The notes below the pieces were generated by a model that was not told where the DNA came from, did no database searches, and saw only the letters and a list, made by a program, of their open reading frames with translations. Shown one piece after another: positions 1 to 8,260 of a stretch of DNA of 48,875 bases; the stretch's first letter is position 1, and each line of letters opens with the position of its first letter. Made by a program: the position numbers and the translations under genes. The DNA is from an uncultured Oscillibacter sp. (GTDB taxonomy: Bacteria > Bacillota > Clostridia > Oscillospirales > Oscillospiraceae), in NCBI GenBank assembly GCA_947577075.1, contig CANPTW010000018.1, positions 1-48,875 of the forward strand, read 5' to 3'.

Positions 1-277
<277 letters not shown>

Positions 278-290
278 CTAAAAATGTTAT

Positions 291-2213
291 TTACTTCGTG
301 ATATCCACGTATTTTGTCTCCATGGCCAGGGGCCGGAAGGGCTTGCCGCCGTCCTCATAGAACTTGCCGAAGTACTCCAGGCACTGGAGCCGGAGGTCGT
401 GGACGTAGCAGCCCAGCAGGTTCAGCGCGAAGTTCAGCGCGTTGCCCGCCAGGGAGATCACAAGGAAAATCAGGATGTTGCCGGGAATCGCCCCCAGGGT
501 GTTGAACACCTGGGCGATGACGCTGCCCGCCAGCATCAGGGCCATGAGACGGGCGTACGAGAGGATGTCGCCGAAGTAGCCCGTGACATGGTTGTAGAGG
601 GAGCCGAAGATGCCCATGATCTTGCCGAAGCCCTGGCCGGTGACCAGGGGCCCCAGAACGATCAGGGCCAGCCCCGCGTAGAGAACCAGATTCGTGACGC
701 CCGCGGCCATCAGGCCGATGCCCGCGAAGACGATCCACCAGGTGACCTCCTCGAAGACGGCGTCCAGCACCTGCCCGGCCTTGAGCTTGCGGATGAAGCT
801 GACGGCCATGCCGGTGACGATCTGCACAAGGCCCAGGGCCATGGCCCCCACCAGAATCATGAGGGTGTCGTTCAGCGGGGTGAACAGCGCCGGGAGGGCG
901 AAGTCGGCGCCGGTGGTGAGCTTCACCACCTGGGTCAGGAAGTCCCCGAAGAAGCCGCCGGTAACCGCGCCCATGATGAAGGTAGAGACGCCGCACAGCT
1001 GCAAAAGTCCCATCATGTGGCCCATGGTGCCCTTGGGCCGGTACTTCTTCGCGATGATCGTGCCCGCCAGGAACATCAAAATGCCATAGCCCATGTCCGC
1101 CATCATGATGCCGTAAAACAGGATGAAGAACGGCGCCATCAGCGGGTTGGGGTCCACGTTGTTGTAGGCGGGGAGGGAGTACATCTCCGTCACCATGTTC
1201 AGCGGCTTGGTGAGCCAGTTGTTTTTCAGCTTCACCGGCACGTCGGGGATGTCCTCGTCCGTGGGGTCCGCCGCCTCCCAGGCGCAGCCCCTGCCGTCCA
1301 GCAGGGCCTGGACCTCCGCCATGTTCTCCGCCGGGGCCCAGCCCTCGAAGAAGACGATGGTCCCGTCGGTGAGGAGGCGCTCGGTGTTCAGGTCCTCCGC
1401 CGCCTCGGCGGCAAGCCGGTCGGCGTAGAGCCGCAGATCGTCCCGGGCGGGGGCCAGGGCGGCGATGGCGGCCTCGGCCTCCTTCCGCTTCGTCCGGTTC
1501 TCCTCCAGGCGGCGGTCCAGGGCCGCGGCGTTCTCCGCCGCCGTGCCCGTCACGCCCTGGAAGGCGGTGACGCTGAACCCGTGGGGCCGGAGGATCTCCA
1601 GGGCCTTTTCCTCCTCCGCCCGGTGGGCGACGAGGAGGCAGCAGCGCTGCTGCTTGTCCCCGCTGATCTCATAGAGCTCCGCCGCGGCGTCCGCCAGCTC
1701 GCCGCGGATGGCGGCGGTGTCCGCCGCACCGGGGAGGACCCCCAGGCGGAAGACGGCGTTGGCCGTGCCGCCCAGCTCCAGGGGCATGTCCAGGGGAATC
1801 CAGGGCTCCAGCCCCGCCCTCCGGCTGAGGAGGCGGTTCTCCTCTCCCTGCAGGCGGGAGAGCTCCTGCAGATACCCGTTGATCTCCCTGCTGACGGCCC
1901 GGGATTTTTCCAGGGTCCCGTCGCTGAGGAACTCCGCCTGGGACACCGGGCGGCGCTGGATGAAAAGGCCGTCCTTGGTCCCGCCATAGCGCTTCAGGGC
2001 CTCCAGGGCGGCGCCCGCCTCCCCCTGCTCGTTCTTGGTTTCCGCCAGCGCGGAGGCGTCCCGCCGCAGCAGCGCCGCCCAGGCGGGGTCCGACAGACGG
2101 CCGGCGGGCTCGCTGATCTCCACACAGCCCAGGCGCAGAAGCTCCCGCAGGAGGGCGTCCCGGCTGTCGGCCATGGCCATCACGCGGAGCTTTTTCATTT
2201 TTACAATGGCCAT
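291..2213 (-). CDS. ntpI: V-type ATP synthase subunit I
   Basis: This 640-residue protein is the a-subunit-like stator of the V/A-ATPase; it forms the ion half-channels against the K ring. The N-terminal half (about 1-330) is soluble and charged with long helical stretches. The C-terminal half has seven or eight membrane segments, beginning after the family hallmark LMAPFFILFYGIMMADMGYG near residue 360. The late segment GDILSYARLMALMLAGSVIA carries the arginine expected to face the rotor. The ATG at 2211-2213 starts 1 bp past the stop of the H-like gene, so translation is probably coupled. The start MAIVKMKKLRVMAMAD resembles other clostridial subunit I starts. Subunit K follows. Confidence 0.95.
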   Translation of the reverse strand: MAIVKMKKLRVMAMADSRDALLRELLRLGCVEISEPAGRLSDPAWAALLRRDASALAETKNEQGEAGAALEALKRYGGTKDGLFIQRRPVSQAEFLSDGTLEKSRAVSREINGYLQELSRLQGEENRLLSRRAGLEPWIPLDMPLELGGTANAVFRLGVLPGAADTAAIRGELADAAAELYEISGDKQQRCCLLVAHRAEEEKALEILRPHGFSVTAFQGVTGTAAENAAALDRRLEENRTKRKEAEAAIAALAPARDDLRLYADRLAAEAAEDLNTERLLTDGTIVFFEGWAPAENMAEVQALLDGRGCAWEAADPTDEDIPDVPVKLKNNWLTKPLNMVTEMYSLPAYNNVDPNPLMAPFFILFYGIMMADMGYGILMFLAGTIIAKKYRPKGTMGHMMGLLQLCGVSTFIMGAVTGGFFGDFLTQVVKLTTGADFALPALFTPLNDTLMILVGAMALGLVQIVTGMAVSFIRKLKAGQVLDAVFEEVTWWIVFAGIGLMAAGVTNLVLYAGLALIVLGPLVTGQGFGKIMGIFGSLYNHVTGYFGDILSYARLMALMLAGSVIAQVFNTLGAIPGNILIFLVISLAGNALNFALNLLGCYVHDLRLQCLEYFGKFYEDGGKPFRPLAMETKYVDITK

Positions 2214-2214
2214 C

Positions 2215-2529
2215 TCAGTGCTTCACAACCCTTCCGACAATAAACTCCGCGGCGGCCTCCAGGCGCTTTTCCGCCGCCTCCCGCAGCTTGGCGGCGTCCG
2301 CCTCTGCGGCCTGGGCGGTCTTTGCGGCCTGGGCCGCGGCCCGCTCCTCCGCCTGGCGCAGGAGCTCCCGGCCGGCCTCCGCCGCTTCGCTCCGCCGCCT
2401 CTGCAAGAGCGCCTGACCTTCCTTCTCCGCGTCGGCGACGAGCTGCTTCGCCTCCGCCTCGGCGGCGGCGCGGCGCTCCCGGACCTCGCTTTCCACCTGC
2501 GTTACCTTTTCGATCGCTTCCAGGGACAT
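2215..2529 (-). CDS. V-type ATP synthase subunit H/G-like peripheral stalk protein
   Basis: This 104-residue protein is almost entirely a charged, Ala/Glu-rich coiled coil. It contains VESEVRERRAAAEAEAKQLV and a run of AEEREAA-type heptads, and ends in a short hydrophobic tail, FIVGRVVKH. Size, composition and position just ahead of subunit I match the H (AhaH) or G-type stalk subunit of bacterial V/A-ATPases, which with subunit E ties the catalytic head to subunit I. A ribosome site (GAAGG) precedes the ATG at 2529. It is the first gene of the operon in this window, and a good promoter lies about 80 bp upstream. Sequence alone does not distinguish H from G naming. Confidence 0.85.
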   Translation of the reverse strand: MSLEAIEKVTQVESEVRERRAAAEAEAKQLVADAEKEGQALLQRRRSEAAEAGRELLRQAEERAAAQAAKTAQAAEADAAKLREAAEKRLEAAAEFIVGRVVKH

Positions 2530-2606
2530 TCGTTCTCACCTTCTCTCCATGTGCCATCCGGTTCCGCCGGTCTTCATCCGCCGGACCGCATAGTCATTCT
2601 TTTTAC

Positions 2607-2635
2607 AGTATAGGCCAACCCGCCTGAATTTGCAA
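2607..2635 (-). promoter_or_regulatory. SigA-type promoter of the V-ATPase operon
   Basis: On the minus strand TTGCAA (2630-2635) and TATACT (2607-2612) are separated by exactly 17 bp. This places transcription start near 2600, about 70 nt ahead of the H-like subunit gene. Confidence 0.75.
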
Positions 2636-2742
2636 GGGAATTTTTGCCGCGGGGCTCCAAACCGCCTCCGGTCCCGGGGCGGCCGCTTCCCCTTTTTCAC
2701 GGTTTGGAAATTCCTTCCTCTCTTTTCTTTTCCGCGGGTTTA

Positions 2743-2751
2743 TGGTATACT
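2743..2751 (+). promoter_or_regulatory. Extended -10 promoter of the niaR-MATE unit
   Basis: TGGTATACT is an extended -10 element (TG at 2743-2744, TATACT at 2746-2751). No convincing -35 is seen. Transcription would start near 2758 and give a leader of about 170 nt, which opens with the left arm of a long-range inverted repeat. Confidence 0.55.
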
Positions 2752-2761
2752 GCTCTCCAGA

Positions 2762-2880
2762 GCTTGTTTGAACCTGCCGAAGCCTCCGGCCGGCGGCGCC
2801 TTTTTCCCGGCGGCCCGGGGGGGATTCCCATGGAACCGCCCCGTCCGGCGGGGAACGCTTCCGCCGCTGTTCAAACAGGC
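2762..2880 (+). promoter_or_regulatory. Structured leader enclosing long-range hairpin ahead of niaR-like gene
   Basis: GCTTGTTTGAAC (2762-2773) pairs with GTTCAAACAGGC (2869-2880) over 12 bp with a single G-T wobble. Further in, GAAGC and GCTTC can also pair. The closed region contains a short GC hairpin followed by TTTTT (about 2780-2805) that could act as a terminator. The 400 bp between the V-ATPase and niaR genes (2530-2928) hold no other gene. I do not recognise the structure as a known riboswitch. Confidence 0.5.
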
Positions 2881-2928
2881 CCCAGGCAATCCCCGCGCCC
2901 TTTCCGCGGGGACAAAGGAGGGACTTCT

Positions 2929-3441
2929 ATGCGGGCCGAGGAACGGCGCCAGGCCATCCTGGAATCTTTGCGGCAGTCCAGCCGCCCCCTCAGCGCCGGC
3001 TATTTTGCGGAGCGCTTTTCCGTCAGCCGCCAGGTGGTGGTGGGGGACGTGGCCCTGCTCCGGGCCGCCGGGGCGGACATTTCCGCCACTCCCAGGGGCT
3101 ATATGATTCTCCGGACCCCCGGGGGGCTGACCCGGCAGGTGGCCTGCCGCCACGACGCCGCCGGGATGGAGGCGGAGCTCAACGCCATGGTGGACCAGGG
3201 CTGCGCCGTGCTGGACGTCATTGTGGACCATCCCGTCTATGGCCAGCTCACCGGCCCCCTCCAGCTGGCAAGCCGGTACGACGTGGGCCAGTTCCTCTCC
3301 CGCTGCGCCGGGGAGGGGGCCCGGCCGTTGTCGGACCTCACCGGGGGCATCCACCTCCACACCCTCTCCTGCCCGGACGAGGACGCCTTCCGCCGGGTCC
3401 AGGGCGTCCTGCGGGACCTGGGCGTTTTGCTGGAGGGCTGA
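2929..3441 (+). CDS. niaR: NiaR-like transcriptional repressor (HTH_11 + 3H domain)
   Basis: This 170-residue protein has an N-terminal winged helix (about 8-62, RRQAILESLRQSSRPLSAGY then SVSRQVVVGDVALLR), followed by a 3H domain (about 70-168) named for its conserved histidines, here His75, His101 and His142 or His144. This architecture is NiaR/YrxA, the nicotinate-responsive repressor of NAD synthesis and niacin uptake genes in Firmicutes. The open frame extends far upstream, but the ATG at 2929 has an ideal AAAGGAGG site (2915-2922), so I chose it. No NAD gene is adjacent. A MATE exporter follows after 3 bp. The family is clear; the ligand is inferred. Confidence 0.88.
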   Translation: MRAEERRQAILESLRQSSRPLSAGYFAERFSVSRQVVVGDVALLRAAGADISATPRGYMILRTPGGLTRQVACRHDAAGMEAELNAMVDQGCAVLDVIVDHPVYGQLTGPLQLASRYDVGQFLSRCAGEGARPLSDLTGGIHLHTLSCPDEDAFRRVQGVLRDLGVLLEG

Positions 3442-3444
3442 ACC

Positions 3445-4815
3445 ATGAAGCGGCGCAGCGGTATGCGGGATATGACCACGGGGAATCCCGCCGGGCACAT
3501 TCTCTATTTCGCCCTGCCCCTTCTGGCGGGGAGCCTCCTCCAGCAGCTCTACAACATGGTGGACAGCTGGGTGGTGGGGCGCTACGTGGGGGACGGGGCC
3601 CTGGCCGCCGTGGGGGTGGGCTTCCCGGTTTTGACCATGTTCTCCTCCCTCTTCATCGGCCTCTCCGGGGGCGGCACGGTGGTCATCGCCCAGTTCTTCG
3701 GCGCGGGGAAGCTGGACCGGGTCCGGGACGCGGTGGACACCATCTACGCCGCCTTCCTCGTCTCCATCGTTCCCCTGACGGCTCTGGCCCTGCTGGCGGT
3801 GGGGCCCATCCTCCGCCTGCTCCAGGTGGAGGAGGCGGCCTACGGCGAGGCGTACCTCTATTTAATGGTGGTCTGCGCCGGGCTCGTCGGCAGCATCGGC
3901 TACAACCTGAACTCTGGCATCCTGGGCGGCCTGGGGAACAGCCGGAGCACCCTGCTGTTCCTGGCCTCCGCCTCGGTTTTGAACATCGTTCTGGACCTGG
4001 CGCTGGTGCTGGCCTTCGGCCTGGGGGTCTTGGGCGTGGCCCTGGGGACCATCATCGCCCAGGCGTTTTCCTGGCTCTTCGGGGTGTTCTACATCAACCG
4101 GCACTACCCGGAGATCTCCCTGCGCCTCCTGCCCCGGCGGTTCGACCGGGCCCTCTTCCGGCAGATCATGGGCATCGGCCTCCCGGCGGGGGTGCAGATG
4201 TCCCTGGTTGCCCTGGGGGCCATGGTGGTCATGGGGAAGATCAACACCTACGGCAAGGAGTTCACCGCCGGGTACAACGTGGGCTTCCGGCTGGACCAGC
4301 TGGCCTTCCTGCCCATCCAGAGTTTGTCCAGCGCCGTCATCTCCTTCGTGGGCCAGAACATCGGCGCGAAGCAGCCGGACCGGGCCCGGCAGGGCATCCG
4401 GGTGACGGTGACCCTCTCCGCCGCCTGGGCGGCGCTGATGACGGCGGTTCTCATGCCCTTCCGGGAGCCTTTGGTGGCCTTCTTCTCCCCCACTCCGGCG
4501 GTGATCCACGCCGGGGCCGTGTACCTCCAGTGCATCATGCCCTTCTACTTCATGTTCGCCATCATGTTCTGCCTGAACAACGCCATGAGAGGGGCCGGGG
4601 ACAGCGTGTTCCCCATGGTGGACGTGATCTTGTCCCTCATCCTGGTCCGGGTCCCGGCGGTGTACTACCTGGCGGACCACTACGGGCCGGACTATATGTA
4701 CTACGGCATGGCCGTGGGCTGGACCGTGGGCCTGGCCCTGTCCGTGGGGTGGTACTTCTCGGGAAGGTGGAAGCGGCATGGGAGTCTGGCGGACGAGGGC
4801 GGGGAGCGCGGTTAA
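3445..4815 (+). CDS. MATE family efflux transporter
   Basis: This 456-residue integral membrane protein has about twelve hydrophobic segments. It is a multidrug and toxin extrusion (MATE) carrier, a Na+- or H+-driven exporter of organic cations or drugs. The first helix region reads LLAGSLLQQLYNMVDSWVVG, a typical MATE signature. The second half repeats the pattern with QSLSSAVISFVGQNIGAKQ. The ATG lies 3 bp after the niaR-like stop, and a GGAGGG ribosome site sits inside that gene's end, so the two are almost certainly co-transcribed and coupled. The substrate cannot be read from the sequence. The pairing with a niacin-type regulator is the only hint. Confidence 0.92.
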   Translation: MKRRSGMRDMTTGNPAGHILYFALPLLAGSLLQQLYNMVDSWVVGRYVGDGALAAVGVGFPVLTMFSSLFIGLSGGGTVVIAQFFGAGKLDRVRDAVDTIYAAFLVSIVPLTALALLAVGPILRLLQVEEAAYGEAYLYLMVVCAGLVGSIGYNLNSGILGGLGNSRSTLLFLASASVLNIVLDLALVLAFGLGVLGVALGTIIAQAFSWLFGVFYINRHYPEISLRLLPRRFDRALFRQIMGIGLPAGVQMSLVALGAMVVMGKINTYGKEFTAGYNVGFRLDQLAFLPIQSLSSAVISFVGQNIGAKQPDRARQGIRVTVTLSAAWAALMTAVLMPFREPLVAFFSPTPAVIHAGAVYLQCIMPFYFMFAIMFCLNNAMRGAGDSVFPMVDVILSLILVRVPAVYYLADHYGPDYMYYGMAVGWTVGLALSVGWYFSGRWKRHGSLADEGGERG

Positions 4816-4884
4816 GGAGTCTGCGCCGCGCGGTTGCCAGGGCGGCAAGCACTGTTTGATGAAACAAATGACAGGAGAGATACC

Positions 4885-5484
4885 ATGCAATATGAGGAAA
4901 CGGATTTTTTAGAAACAGCAGGCCAAGATACGTTAAAGCAAATCGCCCGCGCAAGAGAGCTTACGCGGGAATACCTCTTTACCGACTACACGGATACCGA
5001 AAAGCGAAGCGCCATTCTCAGGGAGCTGTTAGGCGGGATAGGCGAAAACGTGGCGATTGACACGCCGTTTTACTGTGACCATGGAAAAAACATATTTATA
5101 GGCAGTGACGTAATCATCAATATGAACTGCACGTTTGTGGACAATCGGCCAATCAAAATTGGAAACCGGGTATTGATTGCGTCGAACGTACAGATTTATA
5201 CTTCCTCTCACCCGGTATTGCCGCAGGAGCGTCTTGTGCCGGACTGGAAAGAACGTAAAACAACCTGGTTTAAAACCTATGCCCTCCCGGTGGAAATCAA
5301 GGACAACGCATGGATCGGCGCCGGAAGCATCCTGCTGCCGGGCGTGACCATAGGGGAAAACAGCGTCATTGGAGCAGGGAGCGTGGTGAATCGAAGCATT
5401 CCGGCAAATTGTATTGCCGTAGGAAATCCATGCAAAATTATACGCTATTTCCCGGCGGATGAAATTGATCAAGACAGCTTGTAA
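4885..5484 (+). CDS. Sugar O-acetyltransferase (maltose/galactoside acetyltransferase family)
   Basis: This 199-residue enzyme belongs to the left-handed beta-helix family (Maa, LacA, NodL) that moves acetyl from acetyl-CoA to a sugar hydroxyl. An N-terminal helical mac segment (about 5-55) precedes hexapeptide repeats. The catalytic His is probably His109 in YTSSHPVLPQ. The coil end PGVTIGENSVIGAGSVVNRS and GNPCKIIR are diagnostic. The ATG at 4885 has AGGAGAG upstream; an earlier in-frame ATG lacks one. Base composition differs from neighbours: 5101-5160 has 25 G/C of 60, against 37 of 60 at 4201-4260 in the MATE gene. This suggests recent acquisition. The metG promoter overlaps its stop codon. 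Confidence 0.88.
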   Translation: MQYEETDFLETAGQDTLKQIARARELTREYLFTDYTDTEKRSAILRELLGGIGENVAIDTPFYCDHGKNIFIGSDVIINMNCTFVDNRPIKIGNRVLIASNVQIYTSSHPVLPQERLVPDWKERKTTWFKTYALPVEIKDNAWIGAGSILLPGVTIGENSVIGAGSVVNRSIPANCIAVGNPCKIIRYFPADEIDQDSL

Positions 5485-5507
5485 TTTCCCGCCATTCCCG
5501 GTATAAT
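5479..5507 (+). promoter_or_regulatory. metG promoter
   Basis: TTGTAA (5479-5484) and TATAAT (5502-5507) are spaced 17 bp apart. The -35 box overlaps the stop codon of the acetyltransferase gene. The leader of about 65 nt ends in AAAGGAG before the metG ATG and is too short for a T-box. Confidence 0.8.
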
Positions 5508-5578
5508 AAACCAGTTATATCCCCCGTCATCACCGGCGTCCCTTCCATTCGGGGCCGCCGTTTTAAAGGAGAACAACC

Positions 5579-7555
5579 ATGGACCAGAAAAAATTCTATA
5601 TCACCACGCCCATTTACTACCCCTCGGACAAGCTCCACATCGGTCACACCTACTGCACCGTGGCCACAGACGTGCTGGCCCGCTACCACCGTCTTCTCGG
5701 AGAAGACGTCATGTTCCTCACCGGCACCGACGAGCACGGTCAGAAAATCGGCGACATCGCCGCCGCCGCCGGGGTCACCCCCCAGGAGTTCGTGGACCGC
5801 ATCGTGGAAGGTCCCCGGGGCATTAAGGACCTGTGGAAGCTGATGAACATCTCCAACGACCGCTTCATCCGCACCACGGACGACTACCACGTTCAGTCCG
5901 TCCAGCGGATCTTCAAAAAGATGCACGACAACGGGGACATCTACAAGGGGACCTACAAAGGCAAGTACTGCAAGCCCTGCGAGTCCTTCTGGACCGAAAG
6001 CCAGCTGGTGGACGGCAAGTGCCCCGACTGCGGCCGGGAGGTCCAGGACGCGGAGGAGGAGGCCTATTTCTTCCGCCTGAGCAAGTACGCCGATAAAATC
6101 CGGGACCTCCTGGAAAACACGGACTTCCTGGAGCCCCGTTCCCGGGTCCACGAGATGGTCCGGAACTTCATCGACCCCGGCCTGGAGGACCTGTGCGTCT
6201 CCCGGACCAGCTTTAGCTGGGGCGTGCCCGTGGACTTTGACCCGGGCCACGTGGTCTACGTGTGGGTGGACGCCCTCAGCAACTATATCACGGCCCTGGG
6301 CTATGAGAACGACCGCTACCACGACTATGAAAAGGGCTGGTGGCCCGGGGTGAACATCGTGGGCAAGGAGATCGTCCGCTTCCACTCCATCATCTGGCCC
6401 GCCATGCTCATGAGCCTGGGCGAGCCCGTGCCCAAGAAGTGCTTCGGCCACGGCTGGCTCCTCCTGGACGGCGGCAAGATGTCCAAGTCCAAGGGCAACG
6501 TCGTGGACCCCTATATCCTGGCGGAGCAGTTCGGCGTGGACGCCCTGCGCTTCTTCCTGATGCGCACCTTCCCCTTCGGCTCCGACGGCAACTTCTCCAA
6601 CGAGCTCTTGATCCAGACCATCAACACCGATCTTGCCAACGACCTGGGCAACCTGGTCTCCCGGACCACCGCCATGGTGGGCAAGTACTTCGGCGGGACC
6701 CTGCCCGCGGGCTGCGGGACCTGGGCCGGGGAGGTTCCCTTTGATCAGGAGCTTAAGGACCTGGCCGGGGCCCTGCGGGAGCGCTACGCCGCCGAGATGG
6801 ACCACTTCGCCCCCCACAAGGCGCTGGAGGAGGTCTTCAAGGTCATTCAGCGGGCCAACAAGTATATCGACGAGAACACCCCCTGGACCCTGGCCAAGGA
6901 CATGGAGCAAAACGGCCAGCGCCTTGCCCACGTGCTCTACAACCTGCTGGAGGCCGCCCGGATCTGCGGCATCCTGCTGGTCCCCTTCATGCCCGAGTCC
7001 ATGGACAAGCTCTTCGCCCAGATCGGCGCGGACGCCTCCGCCCGGAGCTGGGACTCCGCCGCCCGGTGGGGCGGCCTCTCCGAGAACGCCGCCGTTTCCA
7101 AGGGGGAGAACCTCTTCCCCCGGGTGGACATGGACAAGGCCCTGGAGGAGCTGGAGGCCGCCGTGGAGGCGGCGAAACAGGCGGAGTCCGGCGTGGAGCT
7201 GGAGCCCCAGCTTACGGAGAAGGTGGACTTCGACACCTTCTGCAAGTCCGACTTCCGGGTGGTCAAGGTCAAGTCCTGCGAGGCGGTGAAGAAGAGCGAA
7301 AAGCTCCTCAAGTTCATCCTGGACGACGGCACCGGCACGGACCGGCAGATTCTCTCCGGCATCCACAAGTGGTATGAGCCGGAGGATCTGGTGGGCAAGA
7401 CATTGGTTGCCATCGTGAACCTGCCTCCCCGGAAGATGATGGGCCAGGAGAGCAACGGCATGCTCATCTCCGCCGTCCACAAGGAGAAGGGGGAGGAGGT
7501 CCTGCACCTCCTCATGGTGGACGACGCCATTCCCGCCGGGGCAAAGCTCTGTTAA
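5579..7555 (+). CDS. metG: Methionine--tRNA ligase
   Basis: The enzyme charges tRNA-Met in the cytoplasm. The 658-residue protein carries the class I signature His20-Ile-Gly-His23 and the KMSKS loop at Lys300-Ser304. A zinc knuckle has Cys131/Cys134 and Cys148/Cys151. The anticodon-binding helical domain follows (about 370-520). A C-terminal EMAP/Trbp111-type tRNA-binding OB fold (about 550-658, DFDTFCKSDFRVVKVKSCE) completes the long, dimeric bacterial form. The ATG has AAAGGAG 7 bp upstream. It has its own promoter overlapping the preceding gene. Its probable transcription stop is the hairpin at 7579-7619, which also covers the rubrerythrin ribosome site. Confidence 0.97.
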   Translation: MDQKKFYITTPIYYPSDKLHIGHTYCTVATDVLARYHRLLGEDVMFLTGTDEHGQKIGDIAAAAGVTPQEFVDRIVEGPRGIKDLWKLMNISNDRFIRTTDDYHVQSVQRIFKKMHDNGDIYKGTYKGKYCKPCESFWTESQLVDGKCPDCGREVQDAEEEAYFFRLSKYADKIRDLLENTDFLEPRSRVHEMVRNFIDPGLEDLCVSRTSFSWGVPVDFDPGHVVYVWVDALSNYITALGYENDRYHDYEKGWWPGVNIVGKEIVRFHSIIWPAMLMSLGEPVPKKCFGHGWLLLDGGKMSKSKGNVVDPYILAEQFGVDALRFFLMRTFPFGSDGNFSNELLIQTINTDLANDLGNLVSRTTAMVGKYFGGTLPAGCGTWAGEVPFDQELKDLAGALRERYAAEMDHFAPHKALEEVFKVIQRANKYIDENTPWTLAKDMEQNGQRLAHVLYNLLEAARICGILLVPFMPESMDKLFAQIGADASARSWDSAARWGGLSENAAVSKGENLFPRVDMDKALEELEAAVEAAKQAESGVELEPQLTEKVDFDTFCKSDFRVVKVKSCEAVKKSEKLLKFILDDGTGTDRQILSGIHKWYEPEDLVGKTLVAIVNLPPRKMMGQESNGMLISAVHKEKGEEVLHLLMVDDAIPAGAKLC

Positions 7556-7558
7556 GCG

Positions 7559-7564
7559 TATAAT
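7559..7564 (+). promoter_or_regulatory. Possible -10 element for rubrerythrin
   Basis: TATAAT lies just past the metG stop codon, but no matching -35 is seen (GC-rich sequence 17 bp upstream). If used, transcription would begin near 7571, and almost the whole leader would be the hairpin at 7579-7619. Confidence 0.3.
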
Positions 7565-7578
7565 TCCCCTGATATGGG

Positions 7579-7619
7579 AAATACTGCCTCCATACTTCAA
7601 AAGTAGGGAGGCAGTATTT
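7579..7619 (+). promoter_or_regulatory. Long hairpin sequestering the rubrerythrin ribosome-binding site
   Basis: AAATACTGCCTCC (7579-7591) pairs perfectly with GGAGGCAGTATTT (7607-7619). After one A-G mismatch the helix continues as TACTT/AAGTA around a CAA loop. The GGGAGG ribosome site (7606-7611) of the rubrerythrin gene, whose ATG is at 7621, lies wholly in the 3' arm. The trailing TTTT means the element could also end metG transcripts. Confidence 0.7.
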
Positions 7620-7620
7620 T

Positions 7621-8232
7621 ATGTCCAAAAATCTGAAAGAGAGCGAAACCCTGAAAAACCTGATGCGGGCCTTCGCCGGCGAGAGCCAGGCCCGGAACCG
7701 CTACACCTTCGCCGCCAGCCTCTGTAAGACGCAGCAGCTCCACGTCCTGGAGGCCGTCTTCACCTTCACCGCCAACCAGGAGAAGGAGCACGCCGAGATT
7801 TTCTACAACCACATGAAGGAAGTGGCCGGGGAAACCGTCCACATCGACGGGGGCTATCCCGTGGACCTGACCAACGACGTGGCGAAGCTCCTCCGGATGG
7901 CCCAGCACAACGAGTTCGAGGAGTTCGACCCCATCTATCCCAGCTTCGCCCAGACCGCCCGGCAGGAGGGCTTCCCCCAGGTGGCCTCCTCCTTCGAGCA
8001 GATCTCCAAGATCGAGAAGACCCACGGGAACCGCTTCGCCAGGTTCGCGGAGCTGATGGAGTCCGGGAAGCTCTTCGTCTCCGACGCGAAATGCGGCTGG
8101 CTGTGCCTGAACTGCGGCCACATTCAGGAGGGTCTCCAGGCCCCCAAGTCCTGCCCCGTCTGCTCCCACGACCAGGGCTTCTTCCTCCGCCTGGAGATGG
8201 CCCCCTACGGCGGGGACATCCTGAAGGCCTAA
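7621..8232 (+). CDS. rbr: Rubrerythrin
   Basis: Rubrerythrin reduces hydrogen peroxide to water in the cytoplasm of anaerobes, taking electrons from rubredoxin or a reductase. The 203-residue protein has a ferritin-like four-helix domain (about 10-150). Its di-iron ligands are recognisable in GESQAR (Glu21) and EKEH (Glu54, His57), with a second helix pair containing EQISKIEKTH. A C-terminal rubredoxin-like Fe(Cys)4 knuckle has Cys162/Cys165 and Cys178/Cys181. Length and domain order are normal for the family. The ATG directly follows a hairpin that buries its ribosome site, so translation may be conditional. A weak GC hairpin follows the stop. Confidence 0.95.
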   Translation: MSKNLKESETLKNLMRAFAGESQARNRYTFAASLCKTQQLHVLEAVFTFTANQEKEHAEIFYNHMKEVAGETVHIDGGYPVDLTNDVAKLLRMAQHNEFEEFDPIYPSFAQTARQEGFPQVASSFEQISKIEKTHGNRFARFAELMESGKLFVSDAKCGWLCLNCGHIQEGLQAPKSCPVCSHDQGFFLRLEMAPYGGDILKA

Positions 8233-8235
8233 CCA

Positions 8236-8253
8236 GGCTTCCCGGCGGAAGCC
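8236..8253 (+). terminator. Weak hairpin after rubrerythrin
   Basis: GGCTTCC and GGAAGCC form a perfect 7-bp stem with a CGGC loop. It is followed by a C/T-rich tract rather than a clean T run. It lies between the convergent rubrerythrin and PhnD-like genes. Confidence 0.4.
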
Positions 8254-8260
8254 CCCTTCT

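Noticed and set aside
2644-2928. Upstream extension of the niaR-like frame
   Set aside because: The extra 95 codons would precede the promoter and cross the inverted repeat. Their composition is Pro/Arg/Gly-rich, and the ATG at 2929 has an ideal ribosome site.
5508-5578. T-box leader for metG
   Set aside because: The transcript leader is only about 65 nt, and the T-box core sequence is not present.
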